DNA of 64,000 nucleotides. Origin: Chitinophagaceae bacterium UBA1953. Its GTDB lineage: Bacteria > Bacteroidota > Bacteroidia > Chitinophagales > Chitinophagaceae. Below, one piece after another: positions 8,065 to 17,804 of this stretch. The translations under genes and the position numbers were made by a program. Each line of letters begins with the position of its first letter. Position 1 is the stretch's first letter. The stretch covers positions 1 through 64,000 of the forward strand of contig DDEN01000063.1 of the NCBI GenBank assembly GCA_002336115.1, written 5' to 3'. Below the pieces are notes generated by a model. The model saw only the letters and a program-made list of their open reading frames with translations. It did no database searches and had not been told where the DNA came from.

Positions 8065-9396
8065 ATGACAATGAAAATAACTTTTTATAAAACTGCAAAC
8101 ATGCTTATCATAATCTGTTCAGTATTCTGCATGTTAACAGAGAGTTCCTGCAAAAAAAACAATGATGTTCCTGTAACACCGGTAGATACAACATTGAAAG
8201 TAAATTCACTTTCAACCACCACCTTGCATTACGGAGATACGCTTACAATTAATGGTAAAAACTTTTCTGCAACAGCCGTTAATAATATCGTTACAATTAT
8301 CGGTGTGTCTGCAACAGTTCAATCGGCTACTACAACACAACTAAAGGTAATTGTGCCTGCCTTAGGAAACATCACAGGAGAAGTAATTGTGAAAACGGGC
8401 AGCCAGACAGCAAGTGCTGGAAACATCACTTACACGCCCGATGTGTTTGTTGCAGGTAGCCAAAATAATAGCGCAATGGCTTTGGCTACTTACTGGAAAA
8501 ACGGAACAGTTGTTACGGTTAGCACAAATGAATCGGTCTTAAATGCCATTTGTGTAAAAGCTGAAGATATATATGTTGCAGGATGGGAAAGGATTAACAA
8601 TCTGCAATTGGCCAACTACTGGAAAAACGGAACTAAAAACATACTGGGTATAGGAGCATCAGCTGCTAATACTATTGCAGTAAATGGTAGTGATGTATAT
8701 ACAGGCGGATGGGAGGTTGTGAACGGCTTTGATATTCCCCGGTACTGGACAAATGGTGCCGGTATTTCTGTAAATGTAACAGATCCTGTCATTTCCCAGG
8801 TTGTTCTTGGCAATGGCTCCTGCAACGGAATATTTATTAGTGGTTCCAGTGCTTATTCGGTTGGTTCATATCGCAACTCGCAGGGCAGGTTTTCACCCTG
8901 GGAAACAACAAATGGTATAACACCTGCTAACACAATTCCTAATAACGATAAACATTGTTTTGCAAATGCAGTGTTCGTAAGTGGCACTGATAAATATGTA
9001 GCAGGTAATCAAAATAATCCAACTACAGGATTAGCTATGGCGACTATCTGGAAAAACGGAGTAGCTGCTAATCTTACAACAGGAAATAATTCGGTAGGTG
9101 TGGCAACTGCTGTTTTTGTAGTAGGAAGTGATGTATATGTGGCTGGCTACGAACAGGAGAATTATTCCGGAGGTGGCCTCACGTATGCAAAATATTGGAA
9201 AAATGGGGTGCCTGTGAAATTATCGACAGCTTCATCCAACGCTACCGGCATTACCGTTTTCGACAATGATATATATGTCTCAGGATGGGAAAACAACGGC
9301 ACTACTAATGTTGCTAAGTATTGGAAAAACGGAACGGCTGTTACATTAGGTAATTCGGCAAATGCGTCATCTGGAAATGCCATTTTAGTGAGGTAA
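8065..9396 (+). CDS. IPT/TIG-domain lipoprotein with YWKNG repeats, 443 aa
   Basis: Predicted surface or periplasmic lipoprotein: a hydrophobic segment ends in a lipobox-like TESSC followed by KK. Residues about 45-125 look like an IPT/TIG immunoglobulin-like domain (ITSL-like start, LHYGDTLTINGKNFS, later GEVIV). The rest is a repeat array: six units with (Y/I)WKNG or YWTNG, each followed by a segment ending in DVYVAGxE or similar, spaced roughly 45-65 residues. Such repeats most likely fold as propeller blades. The protein is a clear paralogue of the gene at 11356. Function is unknown. It sits 93 bp behind the preceding gene, with no island promoter of its own. Confidence 0.75.
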   Translation: MTMKITFYKTANMLIIICSVFCMLTESSCKKNNDVPVTPVDTTLKVNSLSTTTLHYGDTLTINGKNFSATAVNNIVTIIGVSATVQSATTTQLKVIVPALGNITGEVIVKTGSQTASAGNITYTPDVFVAGSQNNSAMALATYWKNGTVVTVSTNESVLNAICVKAEDIYVAGWERINNLQLANYWKNGTKNILGIGASAANTIAVNGSDVYTGGWEVVNGFDIPRYWTNGAGISVNVTDPVISQVVLGNGSCNGIFISGSSAYSVGSYRNSQGRFSPWETTNGITPANTIPNNDKHCFANAVFVSGTDKYVAGNQNNPTTGLAMATIWKNGVAANLTTGNNSVGVATAVFVVGSDVYVAGYEQENYSGGGLTYAKYWKNGVPVKLSTASSNATGITVFDNDIYVSGWENNGTTNVAKYWKNGTAVTLGNSANASSGNAILVR

Positions 9397-9614
9397 GAAA
9401 ATAAGAAGAGAACGCATCTATACAGGGATTATAGGGCTGTATTTATTGTAGTGTACTGATGATAAAACAAATAAGGATGCTACAAATAAACATGGTTGAA
9501 TTATACAAGTAAAGAGCTACAGACTATCTTTTTAACCTTAGCATTTAAGTAAAAAATATGAACAACTTGTTTTCTTTTCCACATCCCTTTAAATGAACAA
9601 TCAAAATTAAAAAT

Positions 9615-10157
9615 ATGAATAAGCCGATTTTTGCATGTCTCTTACTTTTTACAACAATTAACTTACATGCACAGGAAACACCCACTAAGGTGCCCCCGGT
9701 AAAAACAATGCTGATTAAGGATATGCCCAAACTACCAAAACAATTACCTAACATTAAAGGCAACACAATTGGAGTACCGGTATTGACCAATATCCTTACA
9801 AGAAAAACATGGAATTTAACCCGCTGGTGGATGGATGCAATACGTGGATACTCTATCAGCGATCCAGGTTTTAAGTTCCTTGCAGATGGTACTGTAAGCT
9901 GTAACCTTTGGGTGCCTGAAGCCATAGACCGTTTTACATCAGGTACATACAGCATAATTTCCAGAAACGGAAACAATATAAATCTTGTGCTTAAAAAGGG
10001 CACTAATATAACCATGAATTGTGCACTCTATTACAACAGCACAGACGGCACACTTACAGGAACATATACCTTACAGGTTTTGCCTGTAACCAATCCACCT
10101 GCAAATTACAAACCCGGAACTGTTACAGGAGATATGAAGTTGAGCCAAAATCCATAA
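9615..10157 (+). CDS. Small secreted lipocalin-like protein, 180 aa
   Basis: Unrecognised. A signal peptide ends at NLHAQ (residue 20). The mature part contains a strand pattern FKFLADGTVSCNLW followed by SGTYSIISRNGNNINLVLKK, which resembles the lipocalin-like module seen repeatedly in the island (F..DGTY..., GTY...GN...L). The 218-bp gap before it has no recognisable island dyad. It is followed after 49 bp by the next gene in the same direction, so it may belong to the promoter B unit. Confidence 0.6.
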   Translation: MNKPIFACLLLFTTINLHAQETPTKVPPVKTMLIKDMPKLPKQLPNIKGNTIGVPVLTNILTRKTWNLTRWWMDAIRGYSISDPGFKFLADGTVSCNLWVPEAIDRFTSGTYSIISRNGNNINLVLKKGTNITMNCALYYNSTDGTLTGTYTLQVLPVTNPPANYKPGTVTGDMKLSQNP

Positions 10158-10206
10158 CTGTTTTCCGTTTTCCAAAAATTTAAACCCTCTGGTAAATAAA
10201 ACAGAA

Positions 10207-11109
10207 ATGAAAAAAATAGTAACCGCCATTTTATGCAGCCTTGTATTTAGCATGGGCACAAAAGCTCAATTTTCTTTTTTGGGGACATGGGAAGGCACAC
10301 AAACCAATATGCAGGGCTACTATCCCGCCGATGTTGTATTTATAATGGATCCGAACAGGGAGTTTGATATACTTGACAAAGCAACAAATAGCATTAAATA
10401 CCGTGGTACTTATACAGACTCTGGCTATTATATCAATGGAAAATATACAGAAACAATCGGCAGCACAAGCTATATTCATTTCTTCACTGGCACTTACGAC
10501 CCTGCTACACAAAAACTGAACATGACTTTTGGAAACAATCCCAAAAATTACTGGCTGGGGAAATGGACAGTAACAAAAAAGCATGACTGGCTTGGTGGCT
10601 TGAGGGATGACAGAAGTTATATTTTACAAAGTGCAAAAGTTACCTTAGGTACGGGTAACGACAATAAAGATAAAGGAGCACAAGTAACCATAAGGGTATA
10701 TCCACGAAGAGAAGGCTTCCAGCCTGAGTTTAAGGGATACTCGTTAGTAAACTACACAGATGAATTAAAAAAATGGCAGTGGCAAACACTTAACCTGCCA
10801 CAAGCTGAAAGGTATCAAGAGTCTTCAAACAACCTGGGCTGGTATGAACAATACGGGCTTGGAGTGGATATTTGGCTGGATACCTACGGTGGACCTTTTC
10901 CTCTTACAGATGCCTGGAAGCTGGACAAAGTAATTGTTGACCTGCAGTTTGCAGATGCTGGTACCTTACATCCGAAATACGGAAACGTTCATATAGAATT
11001 TCCTGGTAGCAGTGTTCTATTTAATAAAAAAACCTGCAAGTTAACGCTAACTACCGATGGTAACTTTAAACCACTTGCCCCAAAGGTTTTTAAAGACTGT
11101 AAAAATTAG
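10207..11109 (+). CDS. Secreted protein: lipocalin-like part plus TGNDNKE module, 300 aa
   Basis: A signal peptide ends at GTKAQ (about 21). Residues 22-120 look like a small beta barrel of lipocalin type (FLGTWEGTQTNMQGYY, then YRGTYTDSGYYINGKY and FTGTYDPATQKLNMTF). Residues 135-300 carry the recurring island module: TGNDNKD at 149-155 and later a DAWKLDKVIVDLQF strand. So two island module types are joined in one chain here, which shows the proteins are mixed and matched. Last gene before a 246-bp gap that holds promoter C. Confidence 0.65.
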   Translation: MKKIVTAILCSLVFSMGTKAQFSFLGTWEGTQTNMQGYYPADVVFIMDPNREFDILDKATNSIKYRGTYTDSGYYINGKYTETIGSTSYIHFFTGTYDPATQKLNMTFGNNPKNYWLGKWTVTKKHDWLGGLRDDRSYILQSAKVTLGTGNDNKDKGAQVTIRVYPRREGFQPEFKGYSLVNYTDELKKWQWQTLNLPQAERYQESSNNLGWYEQYGLGVDIWLDTYGGPFPLTDAWKLDKVIVDLQFADAGTLHPKYGNVHIEFPGSSVLFNKKTCKLTLTTDGNFKPLAPKVFKDCKN

Positions 11110-11251
11110 CAACCCCTTTTATGTATTAACAGAGGTTTTCTTTTTTATTTAAACTTAATAGCAAAAGCTGTTTTTTCTGCTTCAATTACAGCACCGATCA
11201 AGCGCTTACCGGTTTATTTAATAATCTGCTGATGTATAAAGTACATGGCAA

Positions 11252-11301
11252 AATCATCTTTTTTAACGATTGTACTGTACTGCCCCGGCTTCTACTTTTA
11301 T
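11252..11301 (+). promoter_or_regulatory. Island promoter C: dyad plus -7 element
   Basis: Dyad AATCATCTTTTTTAACGATT at 11252-11271 (one mispair in the arms), 21 nt, then TACTTTTAT at 11293-11301. The chosen ATG of the next gene is 54 nt further. An open frame runs back through the dyad, so the promoter also argues against the upstream start at 11245. Confidence 0.72.
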
Positions 11302-11355
11302 GTATCAGTTTACTCATTCTTTAATAAAGCCGAAATACAACACAACAATAAAATT

Positions 11356-12627
11356 ATGGTACACTCCAATAACAGTTTTAAAGCAAAAAAAATAAACCGG
11401 TTTATTTCAAAAACCGGCCCGCTTCTATCAACAGCTATCTTTGCCTTCTTACTGTTTACGGCATCATCCTGCAAAAAAGATAGTGGCGGTACTGTAAATC
11501 CCCCCGGGGCCGATGGCCCTCCAACAATTACTTCCCTTTCATCGGGTGCATTACATTATGGAGATACACTTACCATCAATGGAAGCAACTTTTCTGCAAC
11601 AGCAGCAAACAATATGGTTTATATTAATGGGGTGGCAGCAAAGGTTGTTACGGCAAGCAATGCCCAGCTTAAAGTAGTTACACCTGCGGTGGGCAACAAT
11701 TCGGGTGAAGTAAAAGTAACAGTAAACGGCCAGAGCACAAGCGGAGGAAATATTCAGTATATACCCGACTTATTCCTTACTGGCACAGAAACCGACTACA
11801 ATTACAGTTTTGCCAAGGCAATGTATTGGAAAAACGGAACGGCAACAACCCTTTCCACAGCCACTTATGCTGAAGCCAATGCCATTTTTGTAAATGGCAA
11901 TGATATATATGTTGCAGGTTCAGAAAGTAACAAAGCCGTTTATTGGAAAAATAATGTAAAAACAACGTTGGGCAATAATCTTTCCACAGCCACATCTGTT
12001 GTGGTAAGCGGAGGCGATGTATATGTGGCAGGCTATGAGCAAAATGCCAGTGGGGTATATATTGCTAAATACTGGAAAAACGGAACAGCAGTAACATTGG
12101 GCTCAAACCGGTCTTATGCCTATGCAATTGCGATTATAGGTAGCGACGTGTATGTGGCCGGCGCCGAAATGAACAACAGCAGCACTTATACTGCCAGGTA
12201 CTGGAAAAACGGAACGGCAGTAACACTTGCAGCAAATTACTCTTATGCTTATGCAATATGCGCAAACCGCAACGATGTTTACATTGCCGGGTTTGAAGTG
12301 GATGGAACTAAAGCCGAGGCCAAATATTGGAAAAACGGGGTTGCACAGTCATTAACTCCAAACGATGAGGCATTGTGCATCACTATAAAAGATAACGATG
12401 TGTACTTGGCAGGCAATGGCAAATACTGGAAAAACAATGTTGCGTTTTCGTTGCCGGGCCTTGATTCTGAAGGAACCGCCATTGCTATTTTTGGAGATAA
12501 TGTTTACATTTCAGGATCTTATTATCCCGGAGCAGTTGTTTGGCAGGGAAGGTATTGGGTAAATGGAGTTGCAGCCGCTGCTACTTTTCCAGACTTTACC
12601 AAATTAGCCGGGATTTTTGTAAGATAA
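11356..12627 (+). CDS. IPT/TIG-domain lipoprotein with YWKNG repeats, 423 aa
   Basis: Paralogue of the gene at 8065. The ATG at 11356 was chosen because it follows the promoter and leaves a typical lipoprotein leader ending TASSC-KK. An IPT/TIG-like domain follows (LHYGDTLTINGSNFSATAA, GEVKVTV). The array has seven units: YWKNGTAT, YWKNNVKT, YWKNGTAV twice, YWKNGVAQ, YWKNNVAF and YWVNGVAA, alternating with DVYVAGxE-like strands. Seven similar units would suit a seven-bladed propeller (inference). It heads the promoter C unit, which continues through 17105. Confidence 0.75.
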   Translation: MVHSNNSFKAKKINRFISKTGPLLSTAIFAFLLFTASSCKKDSGGTVNPPGADGPPTITSLSSGALHYGDTLTINGSNFSATAANNMVYINGVAAKVVTASNAQLKVVTPAVGNNSGEVKVTVNGQSTSGGNIQYIPDLFLTGTETDYNYSFAKAMYWKNGTATTLSTATYAEANAIFVNGNDIYVAGSESNKAVYWKNNVKTTLGNNLSTATSVVVSGGDVYVAGYEQNASGVYIAKYWKNGTAVTLGSNRSYAYAIAIIGSDVYVAGAEMNNSSTYTARYWKNGTAVTLAANYSYAYAICANRNDVYIAGFEVDGTKAEAKYWKNGVAQSLTPNDEALCITIKDNDVYLAGNGKYWKNNVAFSLPGLDSEGTAIAIFGDNVYISGSYYPGAVVWQGRYWVNGVAAAATFPDFTKLAGIFVR

Positions 12628-12673
12628 ACACCTCTCATTTTCCCAATTAATCATTGCACAAAAAAATAAAAAC

Positions 12674-13930
12674 ATGGGCAAACTGTTTCTTTCGCTCTCT
12701 TTTCTTTTGTCAGCCACTTACCTGTTTGCTCAAAAAAGCAATTTTGGTATTGTGCAGTACAACGTCCCTGCCGGATATACATTGATGAATAACGACAATG
12801 TACATACTTATTATAAAGAAGATAAAACTACTGGAGCGTACTGCAATTTTTTTGTTTACAAACTCATGCCCGGAAAAGGTGGTGTTCAAAAAGATTTTGA
12901 TTTTAGCTGGGCTAATCTTGTACAAACCCCATTTAAAGTAACAGGTGCCGCAACAATACTGCCTGTATCAACTTTAAAAGGTTGGCAGTTTTTAATTGGT
13001 AATACAAAATACACAGAGAATGGTGTGGCAACGCTGGCAATGCTAACCACGTTCAGCGGCGAAAACAAGATGCAAAGCATTTGCATACTTTCCAATTCTG
13101 ACAACTATAAAAAAGATATTGAGGATTTTATTGCGTCGGTTGATGTGATAAAAGAAATTAAAAGTACCGAAAGCGTTCAAACAAAAACAAAAGATACGGA
13201 TAAACCAAACGATGGGAAGCCAGGCATAAAAACACCGGCATCATTTCAGAACATAAAATACGAAGTATGGGAATGTAATTGCCCTAACCTTGCAACAGGA
13301 ACGCAGGTTACAACAAAACTTAATACAGTTGTAATTTCTTCCGATGGCAGATATCTTACCCACATGCCCGAAAAAGGACTGAACGGTGTTACACCTGAAA
13401 ACAGTAACGAAACCGGCAGTTGGGGAACCGTTACCGAGAAAGGAAACATGCTGAGCCTTGTAAATGATAAATTCGGCAAAATGGAATTGTATAAAATTGA
13501 TGCTGCAACCTTGAGCCGTTATCCCAATTCCAAAAGCAGCATTTACAAAAAAGTAAAACCGGTGGATGGATTAAAGTTTGAGGGGGCGTATTCACCCGAG
13601 CTATCTTATTACAACGGGAAGACAGATATTATTTCAAAGCAGATTGACCCCAACAAACGCCCTATTATCTTCTTTAAAAAAGATGGAACGTATATCAACG
13701 AAGGCATTGAATTTAGCAACCTCACCTTTGGTGATGCATTTGCAATCGGCAGGGGAACGTATGAAATTGTAAACTATTCACTCATACTGACCACGCAAAG
13801 CGGAAAGAAACTACAAGTGGCATTTACACCGGTATTAAATGCAAATCCTGCAAGCGCCGATAATCCCGGCTTCATCATAAACAATAATATGTTTTACAAA
13901 TTGAATAAAACTTTTGTTCCGCATAATTAA
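12674..13930 (+). CDS. Secreted two-module protein of the FGxVxYxxP family, 418 aa
   Basis: A signal peptide ends at YLFAQ. Residues 22-160 hold the module that opens five island proteins: KSNFGIVQYNVPAGYTLM, later GWQFLIGNTKYTENGVATLA, then a final helix before DVIKE. The pattern (yxxPxgW..., mixed strands, C-terminal helix) faintly recalls PsbP/Mog1-like folds; this is only a guess. A charged linker with Thr and Lys runs to about 190. The rest is beta-rich, with a lipocalin-like ending (FKKDGTYINEG, GRGTYEIVNYSLILTT). It lies 46 bp behind the lipoprotein gene. Confidence 0.65.
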   Translation: MGKLFLSLSFLLSATYLFAQKSNFGIVQYNVPAGYTLMNNDNVHTYYKEDKTTGAYCNFFVYKLMPGKGGVQKDFDFSWANLVQTPFKVTGAATILPVSTLKGWQFLIGNTKYTENGVATLAMLTTFSGENKMQSICILSNSDNYKKDIEDFIASVDVIKEIKSTESVQTKTKDTDKPNDGKPGIKTPASFQNIKYEVWECNCPNLATGTQVTTKLNTVVISSDGRYLTHMPEKGLNGVTPENSNETGSWGTVTEKGNMLSLVNDKFGKMELYKIDAATLSRYPNSKSSIYKKVKPVDGLKFEGAYSPELSYYNGKTDIISKQIDPNKRPIIFFKKDGTYINEGIEFSNLTFGDAFAIGRGTYEIVNYSLILTTQSGKKLQVAFTPVLNANPASADNPGFIINNNMFYKLNKTFVPHN

Positions 13931-13940
13931 AAAAATAAAG

Positions 13941-14483
13941 ATGAAAAAATTATTAGCACTTTCTGTTCTGTCAATCCTTTTCTCTTTCTATGGATTTAGC
14001 CAGGACATTAATTTCGGTAAATTTTTGGGCAGTATCAATACCACAAAATTTGTTGGCAGTTCTGTTTATAGAGGCTACGAAAAACAAGTAGAAATTATTG
14101 AGGCAACAACTACCGGGCAAAAGCAGGCAACTACACTTGAGATTAAATTTAACCCCTGCCCTGCCAGTGTTGACTTTTTGACACATACACAACTTGGAAA
14201 AAACATAGTGCAGGGGCAGATTGATGTGCTTGAGAAAATTCCTTACAACCCGGCATTCAACCGAATTAAATATAAAATCTATTTTGAAGTTGCCAGTATT
14301 GTTTCCTGCAATGATACAAGAGCCTGCAATGGAAGTACTGCAACTACGGTAACCTTAAAACCGCAAAGGATTTGCTGGATATATTATACTTACGATGCAA
14401 ACGGCAAGCTGTTAAGCATTAACTCAAACGGCATTGATATAAGAACCGGCCAGACATGGGCAATAACCCCACCAAGTTTCTAA
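13941..14483 (+). CDS. Small secreted protein of unknown family, 180 aa
   Basis: Not recognised. ATG at 13941 gives a leader ending FYGFSQ; an ATG in frame at 13914 would overlap the preceding gene and spoil the leader. The mature part is beta-rich with four Cys (NPCPASVDF, SCNDTRACNG, ICWIYYTY), which may form disulfides after export. The gap to the gene before is 10 bp and to the gene after 21 bp, so it is inside the promoter C operon. Confidence 0.6.
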   Translation: MKKLLALSVLSILFSFYGFSQDINFGKFLGSINTTKFVGSSVYRGYEKQVEIIEATTTGQKQATTLEIKFNPCPASVDFLTHTQLGKNIVQGQIDVLEKIPYNPAFNRIKYKIYFEVASIVSCNDTRACNGSTATTVTLKPQRICWIYYTYDANGKLLSINSNGIDIRTGQTWAITPPSF

Positions 14484-14504
14484 GCAGAAAAATATTTACA
14501 GATA

Positions 14505-15791
14505 ATGAAACAATATCTAATCCTTTCTGTCATGCTGTTTTCAAATATGGCAGCATTTGCTCAATCCCAACAGGTTATTATTAACCAAACGCCATGTGAA
14601 GGTAAAACAGTGCAATACTTTCCGGCTTTATATTACAACCATACGAAACCCAAATATGGTTCTGTATTGAGCGGAACAAATACAGCTGCAGACAAAGCAA
14701 AAATTACGGCAACTCTTAATAATATTGAAAAACTGGAAGAAAACAGCCGTAAAAATTTTCAGGCAACCGGCTGCGTAATGCGGGTAAGTTATAGCAGCAG
14801 CACAAACAATGAAAGCGGAAGAAATTATTTTGGTGGATTTGGATATGCAAACTATGATTACCAACTGGGATTTTATCAGATGGTTTGCCATGTGCAACAG
14901 CATGTAGTAAAAGAAGTTGGCGAATACCGCAGCGTATTTCGAGTAAATGTCAATCCTACGCTTACCGAAGGAAGTTTTTTTGGAGAAACCGGCGATTTTT
15001 ATATTACTGATAAAAGTGTGCGTTATGACATTCCTTACGATGCAAAATGGCACGGCTTCTATGATAAACAATATGACATTAACCGTTATACGAAAAGAAG
15101 TCAAATTGCCCAGTACGTTTCAGAAGAAAAGGTTTTATACTCTAAATCCAGTGATTATAACAACAAACACAACGAATTTTTAAAATTGGTAAATGGAAAT
15201 GGCTATACTGAAAACTGGTTGCATAACAATAATAATAACCCAAACAATTACAAATGGGTTGACCGATATTACACCATTACCAAACCGGGTGTTCCGCTTT
15301 TAGTGCCTGTTACACGAAAAGAATTTCTGGAAGCTTTGCTGGAATACTACGACATTGAAAAATACAATTTTGAATGGTACTCAGACTATAAATTGAAAAA
15401 TGAAACCTCAAAAAGTTCTATCATCAATGCTGATAAAGCAGCATACAACCATGTTTATGAAACTAAAAAAGCAAGAATCAGCAATCTGTTAAAAACAAAA
15501 AGTGCAGATTGGTTGGCAAAACAAGCAGCTCCACCAAGAGGAAACCGGGAAAATGATTATGCCAAAGCTTCCAATGGATTATTTGATGTGTATGATTTTG
15601 AAAACGGAATCCCTTTATACAAATACAATCCCGAATATTTTAAATCAAATTCTGCAGATCCTTTGAAACCTGCTTTCTTCTTAGTAGAATTTCGGTATGA
15701 AGGCGGAGATGAAAAACAATGGAGTGAAAATCTTCTCAACAACTTTGAAAAGAATTTTGATTTTGAAGCATTAAGAAAAATGCTGGATTAA
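14505..15791 (+). CDS. Secreted protein with C-terminal NFDF module, 428 aa
   Basis: A signal peptide ends at AAFAQ. Not recognised by family. Marks shared with its neighbour at 15828 are LNNIEKLEENSRKNFQATGC near the start, RYYTITKPGVPLLVPVTRKE and LEALLEYYD in the middle, and YKYNPEYFK followed by ENLLNNFEKNFDFEALRKML at the C-terminus. The last part also resembles the gene at 25378 (NFNFDYVYNFF). The many Tyr and Asn residues are common in exported Bacteroidota proteins. Enzyme function is neither shown nor excluded. Confidence 0.6.
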   Translation: MKQYLILSVMLFSNMAAFAQSQQVIINQTPCEGKTVQYFPALYYNHTKPKYGSVLSGTNTAADKAKITATLNNIEKLEENSRKNFQATGCVMRVSYSSSTNNESGRNYFGGFGYANYDYQLGFYQMVCHVQQHVVKEVGEYRSVFRVNVNPTLTEGSFFGETGDFYITDKSVRYDIPYDAKWHGFYDKQYDINRYTKRSQIAQYVSEEKVLYSKSSDYNNKHNEFLKLVNGNGYTENWLHNNNNNPNNYKWVDRYYTITKPGVPLLVPVTRKEFLEALLEYYDIEKYNFEWYSDYKLKNETSKSSIINADKAAYNHVYETKKARISNLLKTKSADWLAKQAAPPRGNRENDYAKASNGLFDVYDFENGIPLYKYNPEYFKSNSADPLKPAFFLVEFRYEGGDEKQWSENLLNNFEKNFDFEALRKMLD

Positions 15792-15827
15792 TTAATTCAG
15801 TAAAACAATTTAATCATAACAAATAAA

Positions 15828-17105
15828 ATGAATCACAAAGCAATACTCATTGTTTTATGCGGAATGTTTTTGCATACTACCCATGCACAAACCTGTACCT
15901 CTGATAAAGATTTAACAGAAATACCCGGAAAATATATTGATGCCGCACATTGTGAATGGCCACAGCAAAAAGCGCATTGGCTCGACCAGTTGATAACTCC
16001 GGCAAATAAGTTATCGGCAAATAAAGTACTCACTCAAATTGAAACATTAGAAAAAAACAGCCGTAAAAATTATAACCTTACCGGTTGCGTTCTGAAATCT
16101 GGTTTTGGCACCCCATCCAATGCGAAGATCTTTTACGGAAAAAACTCACTGTTGAGTTACGATTTGAATCTTGGTTGCTATGAATATTTCTGTTATAAAA
16201 ACAATCTCAAAGTCAGTGATGAATATGCAATTGTATTCAGGGCTTATGTAAACAGGTATAAGGATATTGACTATGCCTTCACTTTTGGTGATGATTATCC
16301 ATTTTACGAAACCTACAATAAATACAACGGGAAGATGATTGCGCTTTGCAATTTCATAAAACAAGAGCAAATAAAAAACATCAATAACGGCAAAGGTTAT
16401 TACCAGGATATTCCGGAATCATCAGTAAAACCGGGAAACCGCAGCACATTTATTACCCGGCACTGGTATTTTACAAAACCCGGGGCGCTGTTGCTGATAC
16501 CGGTAACCCGTAAAGAGTATTTAGAAGCACTACTGGAATATTACGACAGGGAAGCACTGTACACAGCAGACAAAATAAAAGAGGTTGAAAAAGCATCTGC
16601 CGGAATGATGAAAGACCCCGTAAAATATCCGCAACTGTATGAAAACGGAAAGAAAAATCTTATTGTGGGGAAAGCACGTTACCCCGACTGGCAGAAAAAG
16701 ATTGAACTGAAAAAAGCAATTGTACAAATAGCCTTGAAAGAAAATAATGCCGACTGGCTTTCAAAACCTGCAGTTGTAAAATCAAAAAAAGATAATTTTT
16801 CGTGGAAAAATTATTACGGAACCGGCGCTAATGATTATGTAACCATTGATGGCTATTATGCCGATACACCGGAAGACGCAAAGAATACCGGCGCATTTAC
16901 TTTTAGTGGGTTTTGGGATAATAAAGGCGGAACCACGCTGTACAAATACAACCCAGAATATTTTAAAAAAGCTGAACAAAATCCTGTAAAACCTTTTATG
17001 ATTGAATTAGCCTACCGGTATATTAATACCAGGCTCGGCAAATTGCTTGTTGAAAATTTTACTGAAAATTTTGATTTTGATGCAGTGAGAAATCTGCTTG
17101 AATAA
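15828..17105 (+). CDS. Secreted protein with C-terminal NFDF module, 425 aa
   Basis: Tandem paralogue of the preceding gene, 36 bp behind it. A signal peptide ends at TTHAQ. It keeps QIETLEKNSRKNYNLTGC, RHWYFTKPGALLLIPVTRKE, LEALLEYYD, YKYNPEYFK and ENFTENFDFDAVRNLL. The middle differs most. The pair probably arose by local duplication. Last gene of the promoter C unit: its stop is only 8 bp before dyad E. Confidence 0.6.
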   Translation: MNHKAILIVLCGMFLHTTHAQTCTSDKDLTEIPGKYIDAAHCEWPQQKAHWLDQLITPANKLSANKVLTQIETLEKNSRKNYNLTGCVLKSGFGTPSNAKIFYGKNSLLSYDLNLGCYEYFCYKNNLKVSDEYAIVFRAYVNRYKDIDYAFTFGDDYPFYETYNKYNGKMIALCNFIKQEQIKNINNGKGYYQDIPESSVKPGNRSTFITRHWYFTKPGALLLIPVTRKEYLEALLEYYDREALYTADKIKEVEKASAGMMKDPVKYPQLYENGKKNLIVGKARYPDWQKKIELKKAIVQIALKENNADWLSKPAVVKSKKDNFSWKNYYGTGANDYVTIDGYYADTPEDAKNTGAFTFSGFWDNKGGTTLYKYNPEYFKKAEQNPVKPFMIELAYRYINTRLGKLLVENFTENFDFDAVRNLLE

Positions 17106-17112
17106 TTTTAAA

Positions 17113-17162
17113 AATCACCCTTTTTAGGGATTTTAGAAATGTTGTGTAACAGTTAGTTTTAT
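17113..17162 (+). promoter_or_regulatory. Island promoter E: dyad plus -7 element
   Basis: Dyad AATCACCCTTTTTAGGGATT at 17113-17132 (G/C-richer variant), 21 nt, then TAGTTTTAT at 17154-17162. The ATG follows 25 nt later. The TC at positions 3-4 and GA at 17-18 are kept. The hairpin lies close behind the previous stop codon, so it could end that transcript as well. Confidence 0.72.
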
Positions 17163-17187
17163 CGTATAAATTTTTTAAACATTCTAT

Positions 17188-17733
17188 ATGAAAAAAACAA
17201 TTCTCCTTGGATTCTTTACCTTATCATTGCTTCATTTAGTGGCTCAGGAGCGGTTTGGAAAAGCAATTTTTACAGTTCCTGCCGGCTGGCAAATGACCAA
17301 AACAACTGAAACTGTAACACTTCTGAGTTCGATAAAAAAAGGAGGCACCTGTAAAATCATTATTTCATCTTCTGAAGCAGGAACAGTTAATACAGTTGAA
17401 GAATACCTTCAATACCGAAAAGCAAAAGGCGGCACCGGCATTACCTACAATACTTCAAGAGCTTCTGTTGTAAAGTATGAAGCCAATGGCTTAACCACTT
17501 TTTTCTCAAAGGGTACCGTAACAAGAAGCATGATACCCGTCTATAGTTATTTCTATACTTTAAGTAACGGAGACCTTACATTTTATTACCAGCTTTTAAC
17601 AAGCAGCAATGAATGCATCAACGTGTTTAACGAGTTTATGGTTAATTTAAAAATGGAGATGGGAGATAACAGTCCCAGTGCAAAAAGGAAAGCCGCCGGT
17701 GCAGCTCCTGCAGCGCCTGCGCCAATAATGTAA
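17188..17733 (+). CDS. Secreted single-module protein of the FGxxxxxxPxxW family, 181 aa
   Basis: A signal peptide ends at HLVAQ. The mature protein is the N-terminal module found in longer island proteins, here alone: ERFGKAIFTVPAGWQM, mixed strands, and a last helix with FNEFMVNLKM. It ends in an Ala/Pro tail (GAAPAAPAPIM) that looks disordered. First gene behind promoter E; 71 bp separate it from a gene with the TGNDNKE module. Confidence 0.6.
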   Translation: MKKTILLGFFTLSLLHLVAQERFGKAIFTVPAGWQMTKTTETVTLLSSIKKGGTCKIIISSSEAGTVNTVEEYLQYRKAKGGTGITYNTSRASVVKYEANGLTTFFSKGTVTRSMIPVYSYFYTLSNGDLTFYYQLLTSSNECINVFNEFMVNLKMEMGDNSPSAKRKAAGAAPAAPAPIM

Positions 17734-17804
17734 ATCTCATCTCTTAATAAGATAATCATGCTTCAGTATCTGCAGCATGATTATCAGTACTTTAATTTCA
17801 GAAA

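Noticed and set aside
7972..9614. Possible further island promoters before the genes at 8065 and 9615
   Set aside because: No NNTC-N12-GANN dyad stands at the fixed distance from a -7 word; these genes probably belong to the promoter B unit.
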